The notes under the pieces are model-generated. The model made no database searches and was not told where the DNA came from. It saw only the letters and a program-made list of their open reading frames with translations. Positions 33,079-41,604 of a stretch of 64,000 bases of DNA are shown piece after piece (within the stretch, counting starts at the first letter, position 1; each line of letters starts with the position of its first letter). The position numbers and the translations under genes were made by a program. This DNA is from Lachnospiraceae bacterium (GTDB lineage Bacteria > Bacillota > Clostridia > Lachnospirales > Lachnospiraceae), in assembly GCA_015056725.1 (NCBI GenBank), contig SVFS01000006.1:1-64000 (forward strand), in the 5' to 3' direction.

Positions 33079-34401
33079 CTATTCCATTTTTCTGTAATGC
33101 CGGTAATTAATGAATCCACGGAATCCTTCATCTAAAAATAACGTGATATAAACAGCCATCATATCCATATGAAACAGTTTAATCAAAACCGTAGATACAC
33201 TAATCACAATAGCAGAACCATATATCTGGGAAATCAGCATCCATTTGGAATCTCCTTTTGCCTTGATTCCATTCCCGCACAAGGTATTCATACTCTGAGG
33301 GAACATGATAATTCCAAGAAAAATCAGATACGGTACCCCTTGTCGGATAATTTCTGCATCATTAGAAAATAATCCCAGAAGGCTTTGTGGCATAATCATA
33401 AAACAGCCTGCTGCTATCGATACAATCAAAGCATTCAACATAACACAGGCATAAAACTTCTTATTTGCATCTTTTCTCTTGCCTGCTCCGATATCATGAC
33501 CAATCAGTACCAGTGTCCCTCTGGATGTAGCCGCAAAAACAGCATATACCATGCATTGGCAGCCAAACGTGATAGAATATATTGCCATACTCTGATAACT
33601 GAATCCATTGATAAAACGAATCAGTATCAGGTTTGAGAAATTCCACAAAAAGTATTCCAGACCGCAAGGAATTCCAAGTTTTAAGATTTCCTGATAGCTT
33701 CTTGCATCCAGCCATTCTCGCGAAGGAACTACAAGCGCATATTCTTTTTTCTTAAACACCATGCAATAAAACAATAAATACACTGTCGATAACACATTTG
33801 CTATCAAAGTACCAATTGCTGCACCTCTTACATACAGAGCCGGAAAGCCTAATTTTCCGAATATCAATATCCATGAAAGTACAATGTTTACGATTACTTT
33901 CATAACCCCCGCATACATAATCGGTTTTGTATTTCCAATCCCCTGTAAATAAGATTGCAACGTACTGTCAATACCAATCAATAGCATAAACCAGGAGCAT
34001 ATTCGTATGTATGTTGCAGCATATCCAATCGTTTCAGAGGATACCTGAAAGAACGCAAGAACCGGATATGCACCGAACTGCCAGAGCAAAAATACCAGCA
34101 TTCCCAAAAGACTGCTGTAAAACAAGCTGCTTCGCACCTTTTCTTTCAGTTCATCAAACTGCTCTGCTCCATACAATCTGGAAACAATGATGGTAAGCCC
34201 CATGCTGATTGCTATCAGACTATCTGCTATGGATATCAATGGTCCCTGTGCACTTCCTATGGCTGCCACATATTTCGTATCCAGATTTCCCAAGAAAGCC
34301 TTATCTGTCAAGGATTGCAGTTGAAAAACGATTCCCTGTACCATAAGCGGAAATGCAACCACAATTATTTTTTTAATATCCTTTATTATTCCTGTTCCCA
34401 T
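33079..34401 (-). CDS. MATE-family multidrug/metabolite exporter
   Basis: A 440-residue protein with 12 hydrophobic helices in the MATE arrangement, beginning IIVVAFPLMVQGIVFQLQSL and including the family-typical GSAQGPLISIADSLIAIS and MYAGVMKVIVNIVLSWILI. It exports cationic compounds by Na+ or H+ antiport. It overlaps the ROK regulator gene upstream by 16 bases on the same strand, so the two form an operon and the ROK protein probably controls it. The substrate is unknown, perhaps sugar-related given the regulator. Confidence 0.9.
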   Translation of the reverse strand: MGTGIIKDIKKIIVVAFPLMVQGIVFQLQSLTDKAFLGNLDTKYVAAIGSAQGPLISIADSLIAISMGLTIIVSRLYGAEQFDELKEKVRSSLFYSSLLGMLVFLLWQFGAYPVLAFFQVSSETIGYAATYIRICSWFMLLIGIDSTLQSYLQGIGNTKPIMYAGVMKVIVNIVLSWILIFGKLGFPALYVRGAAIGTLIANVLSTVYLLFYCMVFKKKEYALVVPSREWLDARSYQEILKLGIPCGLEYFLWNFSNLILIRFINGFSYQSMAIYSITFGCQCMVYAVFAATSRGTLVLIGHDIGAGKRKDANKKFYACVMLNALIVSIAAGCFMIMPQSLLGLFSNDAEIIRQGVPYLIFLGIIMFPQSMNTLCGNGIKAKGDSKWMLISQIYGSAIVISVSTVLIKLFHMDMMAVYITLFLDEGFRGFINYRHYRKME

Positions 34402-35333
34402 TGATTTGTAATCCTCATTTTTAAACCTTTTTTATAATATGATGTAATATTTTCCACAATTTGAATTCTCGGAAGTCTGTCTACGGGTATTTTCTCAGAA
34501 AGCATGTTTATTAGTTCCTTTTCCAGTCCGCAATAGCATTCATCTCCGGAAATCAATATCTCCGGCAAATCCATCACAAGAGTCAGCGAAAGAATGCATG
34601 TAACCAACGTCTGTCTGACATCCTGCAAGTTCTCACACAAATATTCCAATTCTCCGGCATATCCCCTTGCTCCTTCCATAATGGTACCTTTATAAATGAT
34701 TCCCACACCGATACAATGATTGATATAAGCAATATGGGCAAAGCTCGTTCTTCCTTCTCTCTCCGCAAAGGCAATGGCATTCGTATCATTTTCTACATAG
34801 AAATCCATACCAAGCTCTTCGATACAATATTTTGCAAGTTCCGTCCCCTCAAGCAACGGATAATACGGCAAACAGACAATCTCCTTCTCCAAAGTAACAC
34901 CCGGAATTCCAAGCACAATAATCGTAATACTTGGATAAGATTCCAAAAAATCCTGTATGATACCGATAACATCTTCCACAGAAATATCACGTCCTGCCTG
35001 ATATTCCCTAATTTCAATCTCGTTTTCACAGTAATCATACACACAGCATTTGAGATATTCATTTTCAAAATACATAAGCAATGCCTGCTTATATTCTGTG
35101 TGAATCCTGTATCTTGCTCCCGGCCGTCCGCCACAGCTGGTCTTTTCTTCACAGAGAATGACTATATTTTGCGCTATCAATTCCTTTAAAAGTTTCGATG
35201 TCGTTGGATATGACAAGCCGGTACATTTTGCTATGTCAGCAATTTTCATCTCCTTTTGTCTGCGCAACAAATTTCGAATCTGCCGTATATTCTGTTCCTT
35301 AATATTTTCTAAATGTAATGCGTTCTTTTCCAT
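34386..35333 (-). CDS. ROK-family transcriptional regulator
   Basis: A 315-residue protein with an N-terminal winged helix (MKIADIAKCTGLSYPTTSKLL, about residues 29-49) and a C-terminal ROK domain, recognisable by IIVLGIPG, YVENDTNAIAFAEREG and GARGYAGELEYL. The CxCGxC zinc motif expected in ROK sugar kinases is absent, so it is a repressor rather than a kinase. It precedes and overlaps the MATE gene. Its promoter region contains three copies of an ACTTTTTAAA motif that may be its operator. Confidence 0.85.
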   Translation of the reverse strand: MEKNALHLENIKEQNIRQIRNLLRRQKEMKIADIAKCTGLSYPTTSKLLKELIAQNIVILCEEKTSCGGRPGARYRIHTEYKQALLMYFENEYLKCCVYDYCENEIEIREYQAGRDISVEDVIGIIQDFLESYPSITIIVLGIPGVTLEKEIVCLPYYPLLEGTELAKYCIEELGMDFYVENDTNAIAFAEREGRTSFAHIAYINHCIGVGIIYKGTIMEGARGYAGELEYLCENLQDVRQTLVTCILSLTLVMDLPEILISGDECYCGLEKELINMLSEKIPVDRLPRIQIVENITSYYKKGLKMRITNQWEQE

Positions 35334-35345
35334 CGCTCAACCCCG

Positions 35346-35425
35346 ACTTTTTAAACACTGTTGAAAAAGTGCTTTTACTATAAAAAAAAACTTTTTAAAA
35401 GTCAATCAGATTGCTTTTAAAAAGT
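35346..35425. promoter_or_regulatory. ddh terminator combined with candidate ROK operators
   Basis: A perfect inverted repeat ACTTTTTAAAAG (35390-35401) / CTTTTAAAAAGT (35414-35425) with inner CAAT/ATTG pairing is followed on the minus strand by a T-run, so it can end ddh. A third copy, ACTTTTTAAA, lies at 35346-35355 close to the ROK gene start. The repeats could therefore also bind the ROK regulator. Confidence 0.5.
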
Positions 35426-35442
35426 TTTTTATACTTATAAAA

Positions 35443-36423
35443 TTAAAGCATATGAGCTCGTAATTCTTCTGCTGAGCAAGGGCTCAAATATGCAGGTGCG
35501 ATGTCAAACACTGTCTTACAGCCTGTCATACCTTCCTGTTTCATGCGATATGCAGCTCTTGCATACGCTACGATAACAGAGGCTGTAAATTCCGGATTGG
35601 AATCCAGTTTTAAGCTATATTCGATGATATGGCTGTTTTCTTCATTCCAGCCTGTTTTGCCGCTACGGATTACAAAACCACCATGTGGAATTCCGCTATG
35701 GTCACGCTGTAATTCTTCTTCTGTAATAAAGTTTACTGTTGTATCATAATCTGCAAAATAGTTAGGCATTGTTTTGATTTCTTCTGCGATTCTATCTTTG
35801 TCTGCGCCTTCTTTTGCAACTACATAGCATTCTCTTGTATGTTTTTCTCTTGTAGTAAGTTCAGGATTTTCACCATTACGCACTTTTTCAAGCGCTGCAT
35901 CTACCGGTACAGTGTACTGTTTTGCATTAGCCACGCCATCAATGCGACGGATTGCATCGGAATGCCCCTGGCTGACACCTTTTCCCCAGAATGTATAATC
36001 TGCTCCGGATGGAAGAATACAGCTTGCATATAAACGATTTAAGGAGAACATGCCCGGATCCCAACCGCAGGAAATAATTGCTACATTTCCATTTTCTTTT
36101 GCTGTAGCATCTACGTTTGCAAAATGCTCAGGAATACGTGCATGTGTATCAAAGCTGTCAATTACTGTAAAATATTTCGCATATTCCGGAGTCTGTGTCG
36201 GTAAGTCTGTTGCACTTCCTCCGCAAAGAATCAGAACGTCTATTTCATCCTTCATTTTGATTGCATCATCAACAGAATATACTTTAACACCTTCTGTCAA
36301 AATCTTTACGGTGCTTGGTTCTCTACGGCTGAATACCGCTACAAGCTCCATGTCCTTGTTCTGTTTGATGGCACACTCGATTCCTTTACCGAGATTACCA
36401 TAACCCATGATTCCAACTCTCAT
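35443..36423 (-). CDS. ddh: meso-diaminopimelate dehydrogenase
   Basis: NADPH-dependent enzyme that makes meso-diaminopimelate directly from tetrahydrodipicolinate, ammonia and NADPH, giving lysine and the peptidoglycan cross-link residue in one step. The 326-residue protein starts with the Rossmann loop RVGIMGYGNLGKGIE and has the diagnostic CGWDPGMFSLNRLY, GKGVSQGHSDAIRRI and HGGFVIRSGKTG segments. AGGAGG lies ten bases upstream of the ATG. No lysine riboswitch is visible in the leader. This one-step route is common in Lachnospiraceae. Confidence 0.96.
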   Translation of the reverse strand: MRVGIMGYGNLGKGIECAIKQNKDMELVAVFSRREPSTVKILTEGVKVYSVDDAIKMKDEIDVLILCGGSATDLPTQTPEYAKYFTVIDSFDTHARIPEHFANVDATAKENGNVAIISCGWDPGMFSLNRLYASCILPSGADYTFWGKGVSQGHSDAIRRIDGVANAKQYTVPVDAALEKVRNGENPELTTREKHTRECYVVAKEGADKDRIAEEIKTMPNYFADYDTTVNFITEEELQRDHSGIPHGGFVIRSGKTGWNEENSHIIEYSLKLDSNPEFTASVIVAYARAAYRMKQEGMTGCKTVFDIAPAYLSPCSAEELRAHML

Positions 36424-36521
36424 TTTTTCATATCCTCCTATTTCGGTTCATTCTATCTATATCCTGATTATTTTTTTTGAAGTCCTGTACTGTTTCCGAA
36501 CCTGCATGTTCCTTTCAAGGC

Positions 36522-37016
36522 TTATGTCTTCTTTCGAAACCATCTCGCAATCCATACAATGGCTACAATACCGGTAAATGCGCCTGCCAAATCCAGCAGT
36601 ACATCCAAAATACTTCCAAATCTGCCCGGAACAAAAAGCTGATGAATCTCATCCATTGTGGCATATGTGCCGCACCACAGCAGTGCATACCATTTCAGTC
36701 TTTTCTGCTTATCTATACACACCATTTTCTTTCGGATTCCACCCATATCCTTAAACGTAAGGCAGGTCAGTCCGCCAAGAATCATGTATTCACAGAAATG
36801 CGCCGATTTGCGTACTACATGGTCTATCATTTCAATATATTGCAGACGTTTTAATTCCTCCATCTGCTGAAAACCATTCACCACAATACTGCAAATTAGT
36901 TTTCCAATACTCATTGACTGCTCTGAGGAAACAGTATCCGGTTGTGCCGACAGCCAATATATCAAAGCCATCCAGAAAATCCATATTGTAAAGATTATCG
37001 TTTGCTTTTTTATCAT
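36522..37016 (-). CDS. VanZ-family membrane protein
   Basis: A 164-residue VanZ-like protein with four membrane helices and the family core RKSAHFCEYMILG and DEIHQLFVPGRFGSILDVLLDLAG. VanZ proteins reduce sensitivity to teicoplanin or lipoglycopeptides in some hosts; most members are of unknown role. GGAGAAAATTTAC precedes the ATG at 37014-37016; an upstream in-frame ATG lacks a ribosome site. It follows the large GTPase gene in the opposite order on the same strand, separated by a 13-T run on the plus strand. Confidence 0.88.
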   Translation of the reverse strand: MIKKQTIIFTIWIFWMALIYWLSAQPDTVSSEQSMSIGKLICSIVVNGFQQMEELKRLQYIEMIDHVVRKSAHFCEYMILGGLTCLTFKDMGGIRKKMVCIDKQKRLKWYALLWCGTYATMDEIHQLFVPGRFGSILDVLLDLAGAFTGIVAIVWIARWFRKKT

Positions 37017-37080
37017 GTAAATTTTCTCCGACATATTTCACACAAACGATTATAACTCTATTTTTTTTTTTTTGTAAATA

Positions 37081-39819
37081 CTATTCTGTCTCTTTAAAAC
37101 CTGCACGCCTTATTGCTTCCGCAACAGCATATTGTTTGTGCTCTTTCTGCTTATCCAGATACTCTTCCTGAATCTGCTGATTCGTATACTCTATTTCTTT
37201 TTCAAACTCTCTGGCGGACATGAGATGACAGCCTTGTCCCAAAATAATAATCTGTTCCAGACCATCCGAAGTTGCTACTGTCACATCATACTTCCGCCCA
37301 TGTTCATGAGCAAACTTTTCGATGTACCTGTCAGCCGTTTCTGCTTCTTTTGTATAAACGACATGAATGTTATGATAATCCAGTATTTCTGTATCATGCC
37401 CTTTCACACGATAAGCATCAAATACTGCAATTAAGTCGCAGCCTTTCGTCGCCTGATAATTGCAAAGAATATCAAGAAGTTTTCCTCTGGCACTGTCAAT
37501 ATTAACCTCCGCAAATTCTTTCAATTCCTGCCATGCGAATATAATATTATAGCCATCTACGAGAAAATATGATTTATCTTTATTTTTTGGTCCGTATTCA
37601 TAAGTTCGGCTTGCACTCCTTTCGGATGCCATTGCCCTGTTCTGTCCATAAGAACCATATTCCTTGCTGTTTTCGCCCTTGCTGTAAGAAGACCATTTTC
37701 TCGTACCAACTTTACTTTGACTGTTGGCGTGACTTGTCCTTGCAAGAATCGCATCAATTTCTTCTGTACCGATTGCCATTTCTGCTTTTTCTTCCGGGCG
37801 CTTTGGCAAAACGGTCATGGCATTTCTTATCATTTCTTCATCCGTAATCTGATGCTTCTTGGTAAGGACGCTTTCCAAATGCATATACTCTTTCACTTCA
37901 TACCATGGAATAATCACCCCGGCTCCATGTGCACAAAATACAGAAGAAGATGGATTCTCCAAATCTGCCTCCGGCTCATAGCCTATCTTTTCCATGACCT
38001 CCTCAGTGTTATGACAAACATCATAGCCTGACAAGATACAGGCAAGTTTTCCCTGCCCCTGCGTATATCCTACCAATTCCGTCTGATAATGCTGCATTAA
38101 AGAAACCGGAGCTTCTCCTGTCAAAACAGCAGTTCCGTTTTGGATATCCGGCGTATCAAACCTTCCCTGCATGTGCTCCACATCCGTCATTGCACGTCCA
38201 ATCATTTTTTCAGGCACTTCGATTTCAAAACGGTAATACGGCTCTAAGAGAACACACTGTGCCTGCATTAAGCCTTGTCTGATAGCACGATACGTTGATT
38301 GTCTGAAATCTCCGCCTTCTGTATGCTTCAAATGTGCCTTACCCGCCTTTAGGGTAATCTTCATGTCTGTAATCGGAGAACCTGTCAGTACACCTACATG
38401 CTCCTTCTCTTCAATATGGGTCACGATCAAACGTTGCCAGTTCAAATCCAATTCGTCCACAGAACAATCCACGTCAATCTGAATACCACTTCCTCTTTCG
38501 AGAGGCTCCATCAGAAGATGCACTTCTGCATAATGGCGCAGCGGCTCAAAATGTCCCACACCCTCGACTGTAGAAGCAATCGTTTCTTTATACAGGATGC
38601 TTCCGCTTCCGAAATCTACGTTTACCCCAAAACGTTCGGCAATCATGCTTTTTAATATTTCCAGCTGCACTTCGCCCATAACCTGAATGCGGATTTCCTG
38701 TGTCTTCTCATCCCATAGGACATGAAGCTGTGGATCTTCCTCTTCCAGCTGACGCATCTTCTGTATCATTGTTACAGAAGATGTATCCTCCGGTAATAGC
38801 AGCTTATAAGTTAAAACCGGTTCCAGAATCGGTAAAATCTCTTCTGTTTCTGCCCCAAGTCCCTGCATTGGATATGTTTTGGTAAGACCGGTAAGTGCTA
38901 CAACCATGCCGGTCTCAGCCTCTTCCGTCAGCTCATATTTCTCACCGGAATAAATACGGATTTGATTTACTTTCTCCTGCCATTTTTCCTGCTTTGTAAT
39001 TCCTTCTAATACACTCTTTACTTTTAAACTTCCTGACGTAATCTTACAAAAGGTAAGCCTGTTTCCTTGCTCATCTCTGGAAATCTTGAATACGCGTGCA
39101 GCAAACGCATCCTGCTTCTCTGCCGTATCTTTTGTATACTCCTCAAGCCCCTGCAGTAATGTCTCTACGCCTTCCATATGGAGTGCTGCACCAAAAAAAC
39201 ATGGGAATATCTTTCTTTCCGCAATCCAGACTGCGATATCACTTTTACTTATTACTTCCTGTGCATTTTCTGAAAGAAGCATATTCTCCAGCAAGTCTTC
39301 ATCTTCACTGCACAAAATTACATTTTCGATAAACTCGTCGCTTTCCCGGTTTGTAAAGTCTATAATATTTTCAGAAAGCAACATTCTACACTGCTGTAGA
39401 AGACTATCCCTGTCCGCCTGCTCCTGGTCCATTTTATTAAAGAAAATAAACGTTGGGATTTCGTATTTCTCCAAAAGTCTCCATAGAGTTTTCGTATGCC
39501 CCTGTACACCATCCGCACCGCTAATCAGCAGGACTGCATAGTCGAGTACCTGAAGTGTCCTCTCCATCTCTGCTGAAAAATCCACATGTCCGGGGGTATC
39601 CAGCAGCGTAACAGACATATTTCCCATTTCAAACACAGCCTGTTTGGAAAAAATCGTAATGCCACGCTGTCTTTCCAAGTTATAGGTATCTAAAAAAGTA
39701 TCTCCTTTATCTACCCTTCCAAGATTTCTGATGGCTCCCGTTTTATATAAAATTGCTTCTGAAAGTGTTGTTTTGCCCGAATCAACATGGGCCACAATAC
39801 CTATTACTTTTCGATTCAT
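37081..39819 (-). CDS. Tet(M)-like ribosomal GTPase fused to Rae1/YacP nuclease
   Basis: A 912-residue protein. The N-terminal 700 residues form an EF-G-like GTPase closest to Tet(M)/Tet(W): AHVDSGKTT (10-18), RGITI switch I, DTPGHVDF (74-81) and NKMD (128-131). After a Ser/Arg-rich linker (about 700-750) a complete NYN/YacP domain follows (751-912): VDGYNIIFAWQELKEF, VFDAYRVKG, KEAETADRYIEK, ATSDGLEQ and SAREFEKEIE. In B. subtilis, Rae1 cuts mRNA in the ribosomal A site. The Tet(M) loop SPVST that displaces tetracycline reads KHTEG, so resistance is doubtful. Combined, it suggests a ribosome-targeted GTPase carrying its own mRNA nuclease. Confidence 0.88.
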   Translation of the reverse strand: MNRKVIGIVAHVDSGKTTLSEAILYKTGAIRNLGRVDKGDTFLDTYNLERQRGITIFSKQAVFEMGNMSVTLLDTPGHVDFSAEMERTLQVLDYAVLLISGADGVQGHTKTLWRLLEKYEIPTFIFFNKMDQEQADRDSLLQQCRMLLSENIIDFTNRESDEFIENVILCSEDEDLLENMLLSENAQEVISKSDIAVWIAERKIFPCFFGAALHMEGVETLLQGLEEYTKDTAEKQDAFAARVFKISRDEQGNRLTFCKITSGSLKVKSVLEGITKQEKWQEKVNQIRIYSGEKYELTEEAETGMVVALTGLTKTYPMQGLGAETEEILPILEPVLTYKLLLPEDTSSVTMIQKMRQLEEEDPQLHVLWDEKTQEIRIQVMGEVQLEILKSMIAERFGVNVDFGSGSILYKETIASTVEGVGHFEPLRHYAEVHLLMEPLERGSGIQIDVDCSVDELDLNWQRLIVTHIEEKEHVGVLTGSPITDMKITLKAGKAHLKHTEGGDFRQSTYRAIRQGLMQAQCVLLEPYYRFEIEVPEKMIGRAMTDVEHMQGRFDTPDIQNGTAVLTGEAPVSLMQHYQTELVGYTQGQGKLACILSGYDVCHNTEEVMEKIGYEPEADLENPSSSVFCAHGAGVIIPWYEVKEYMHLESVLTKKHQITDEEMIRNAMTVLPKRPEEKAEMAIGTEEIDAILARTSHANSQSKVGTRKWSSYSKGENSKEYGSYGQNRAMASERSASRTYEYGPKNKDKSYFLVDGYNIIFAWQELKEFAEVNIDSARGKLLDILCNYQATKGCDLIAVFDAYRVKGHDTEILDYHNIHVVYTKEAETADRYIEKFAHEHGRKYDVTVATSDGLEQIIILGQGCHLMSAREFEKEIEYTNQQIQEEYLDKQKEHKQYAVAEAIRRAGFKETE

Positions 39820-39911
39820 TTTGTACCCTTACCATAAATTTATGCTAACGCCATTATACGTTTTCCTTGACACAGGCGCAATGTATTTCCCATCCACTTT
39901 TTATTGTCTTA

Positions 39912-40751
39912 CTATTTTTTACAAATATCCGAAAGTTCTCCGAAGCGATACCCCATTCTCTCCCATTCAAATAATAATTCATCCAGTATCTCCCCATTTG
40001 TTTTGGAAGTGTTATGCAGCAATACAATTGCTCCCGGATGAATTTGTCCAATCAGGCGTTTATATGCCTGTTCCTTTGTCGGTTGTGCGTCTTGTTTCCA
40101 GTCAACATACGCAAGGCTCCAAAAGAATGTTTTATACCCTAATTCCTTTGCCATTTGCAGATTATCAATACTATAGCTTCCCTGAGGTGGCCGATAAAAC
40201 CGTGTCATTTCTTCTCCGGTAATTTCTTTATACTTCTCCTCTACGGAACGCATTTCTTCCATAAAAACACTTTTATCCTGATTCGCTGCCATATCCTTAT
40301 GGTGATACGTGTGATTTCCTACTGTATGACCATCTTTTACCATTCTTTCGACTATTTCAGGAGCTGACTCCAGATAGTGTCCTACTACAAAAAAGGTTGC
40401 TTTTGCATTATGCTTTTGAAGTGCATCCAAAATATTTTCGGTATAACCGCTTTCATATCCGCAGTCAAAAGTCAAATAAATCACTTTATCCATCGTATCA
40501 TCCACATAATAGGCATCCAATATTTCCATATCTTCTGCTCTTAAAGAACCGGTTGGCTTTGTCTCCGTTCCGGTTTCACCAAACCCAAGCCCCCAGGAGC
40601 CACTGGATGTACCGACTGCTTTTACCATTTCCCCATGCAATTTCTTTTCTGCTATTTTCTCTCCCCATAAGCAATATTGTACCGTACATACACCGGATAA
40701 AATTGCCAGTACCGGTATAAGAAACACATATTTTTTCATTCTTTCCAACAT
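39912..40751 (-). CDS. pdaA: PdaA-type polysaccharide deacetylase
   Basis: PdaA removes acetyl groups from muramic acid residues during formation of muramic-delta-lactam, the hallmark of spore cortex. The 279-residue protein has an N-terminal membrane/signal segment, then the NodB fold: TFDCGYESGYTENIL (Asp96), HTVGNHTYHHKD (metal His147, His151), RFYRPPQGSYS and PGAIVLLHNTS. The sequence closely follows B. subtilis PdaA, which reads TFDNGYENG; both lack the second metal Asp. The ATG at 40749-40751 is directly behind the U-tract of the ZIP-gene terminator; a second ATG four codons on has GGAAAG near it. Confidence 0.88.
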   Translation of the reverse strand: MLERMKKYVFLIPVLAILSGVCTVQYCLWGEKIAEKKLHGEMVKAVGTSSGSWGLGFGETGTETKPTGSLRAEDMEILDAYYVDDTMDKVIYLTFDCGYESGYTENILDALQKHNAKATFFVVGHYLESAPEIVERMVKDGHTVGNHTYHHKDMAANQDKSVFMEEMRSVEEKYKEITGEEMTRFYRPPQGSYSIDNLQMAKELGYKTFFWSLAYVDWKQDAQPTKEQAYKRLIGQIHPGAIVLLHNTSKTNGEILDELLFEWERMGYRFGELSDICKK

Positions 40752-40801
40752 AAAAAAGACCTACAAAAGTATCCTTGTAATACTATACTTTTATAGGTCT
40801 T
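40752..40801 (-). terminator. ZIP-gene terminator touching the pdaA start
   Basis: Minus-strand 17-bp stem AAGACCTATAAAAGTAT / ATACTTTTGTAGGTCTT (one G-U) followed by TTTTTT, whose last T is next to, or part of, the pdaA ATG context. The weak ribosome site TAGGT is inside the 3' arm, the same layout as at sleC. Confidence 0.88.
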
Positions 40802-40816
40802 AAAATATGTCTGTTT

Positions 40817-41593
40817 CTAGCCAAGTGCAACATCCAAAATCATCATCAGTACGAATCCGATTGCAAACACAATCGTTCCCAAATGAGAATGCTCGCCTTC
40901 TGCCATTTCCGGAATCAGCTCTTCTACTACTACATACATCATTGCACCTGCCGCAAAGCTAAGGCAATAAGGTATCCATGGTATAATGCTTCCTGCCACA
41001 AGTACAGTAAGAAGAACACCAAGAGGTTCTACAATACCGGACAAAACACCATAAAGGAATGCTTTCGGCTTTGATACCCCTTCTGAAATAAGAGGCATCG
41101 AAATTATCGCACCTTCCGGGAAATTCTGTATTGCAATTCCAAGTGCCAATGCAAAAGCCCCCATCAACGTAATTTCCTCTACACCGCTAAGCCAGCCTGC
41201 AAAAACAACGCCCACAGCCATTCCTTCCGGAATGTTGTGTAACGTTACCGCAAGGACAAGCATCGTCGTTTTTTTTAAATTGCTTTTTGGTCCCTCTGCC
41301 TCATCATATCCCGCATGTAAATGCGGAATTACATGATCCAGTAATAACAAAAAAGCAATACCACCGAGAAATCCAATCACTGCCGGAACAAATGACCATT
41401 TCCCCATATCTTCACACTGCTCCAGTGCCGGAATCAAAAGGCTCCACACCGAAGCTGCCACCATAACTCCCGCAGCAAATCCAGCTAAGCCTCTTTGCAG
41501 TGCTTTATTCATTTTACGTTTTAAAAAAAATACACATCCCGCACCTAACGCCGTTCCAAGAAAGGGAAGTGTCATAATTGCTAACATTTCCAT
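40817..41593 (-). CDS. ZIP-family metal transporter
   Basis: A 258-residue protein with eight hydrophobic helices. Helix 4 carries HNIPEGMAVG and helix 5 IAIQNFPEGAIIS, the metal-site motifs of ZIP transporters, which import Zn2+, Fe2+ or Mn2+. A His-containing loop (HVIPHLHAGYDEAEG) lies before helix 4. GGAGTGGT precedes the ATG. It sits 11 bases after the TtcA-like gene and closes a GGDEF-EAL/ttcA/ZIP operon. Metal specificity is unknown. Confidence 0.9.
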   Translation of the reverse strand: MEMLAIMTLPFLGTALGAGCVFFLKRKMNKALQRGLAGFAAGVMVAASVWSLLIPALEQCEDMGKWSFVPAVIGFLGGIAFLLLLDHVIPHLHAGYDEAEGPKSNLKKTTMLVLAVTLHNIPEGMAVGVVFAGWLSGVEEITLMGAFALALGIAIQNFPEGAIISMPLISEGVSKPKAFLYGVLSGIVEPLGVLLTVLVAGSIIPWIPYCLSFAAGAMMYVVVEELIPEMAEGEHSHLGTIVFAIGFVLMMILDVALG

Positions 41594-41604
41594 ACCACTC
41601 CATT

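Noticed and set aside
36424-36521. Lysine riboswitch upstream of ddh
   Set aside because: The leader is under 100 bases and lacks the conserved lysine aptamer helices.
37061-37073. 13-T run as terminator of the fusion gene
   Set aside because: On the gene's own strand it is an A-run, and no hairpin precedes it.
37081-39819. Tetracycline resistance gene
   Set aside because: The GTPase resembles Tet(M) but the loop SPVST that displaces the drug is replaced and a nuclease domain is attached, so resistance cannot be inferred.
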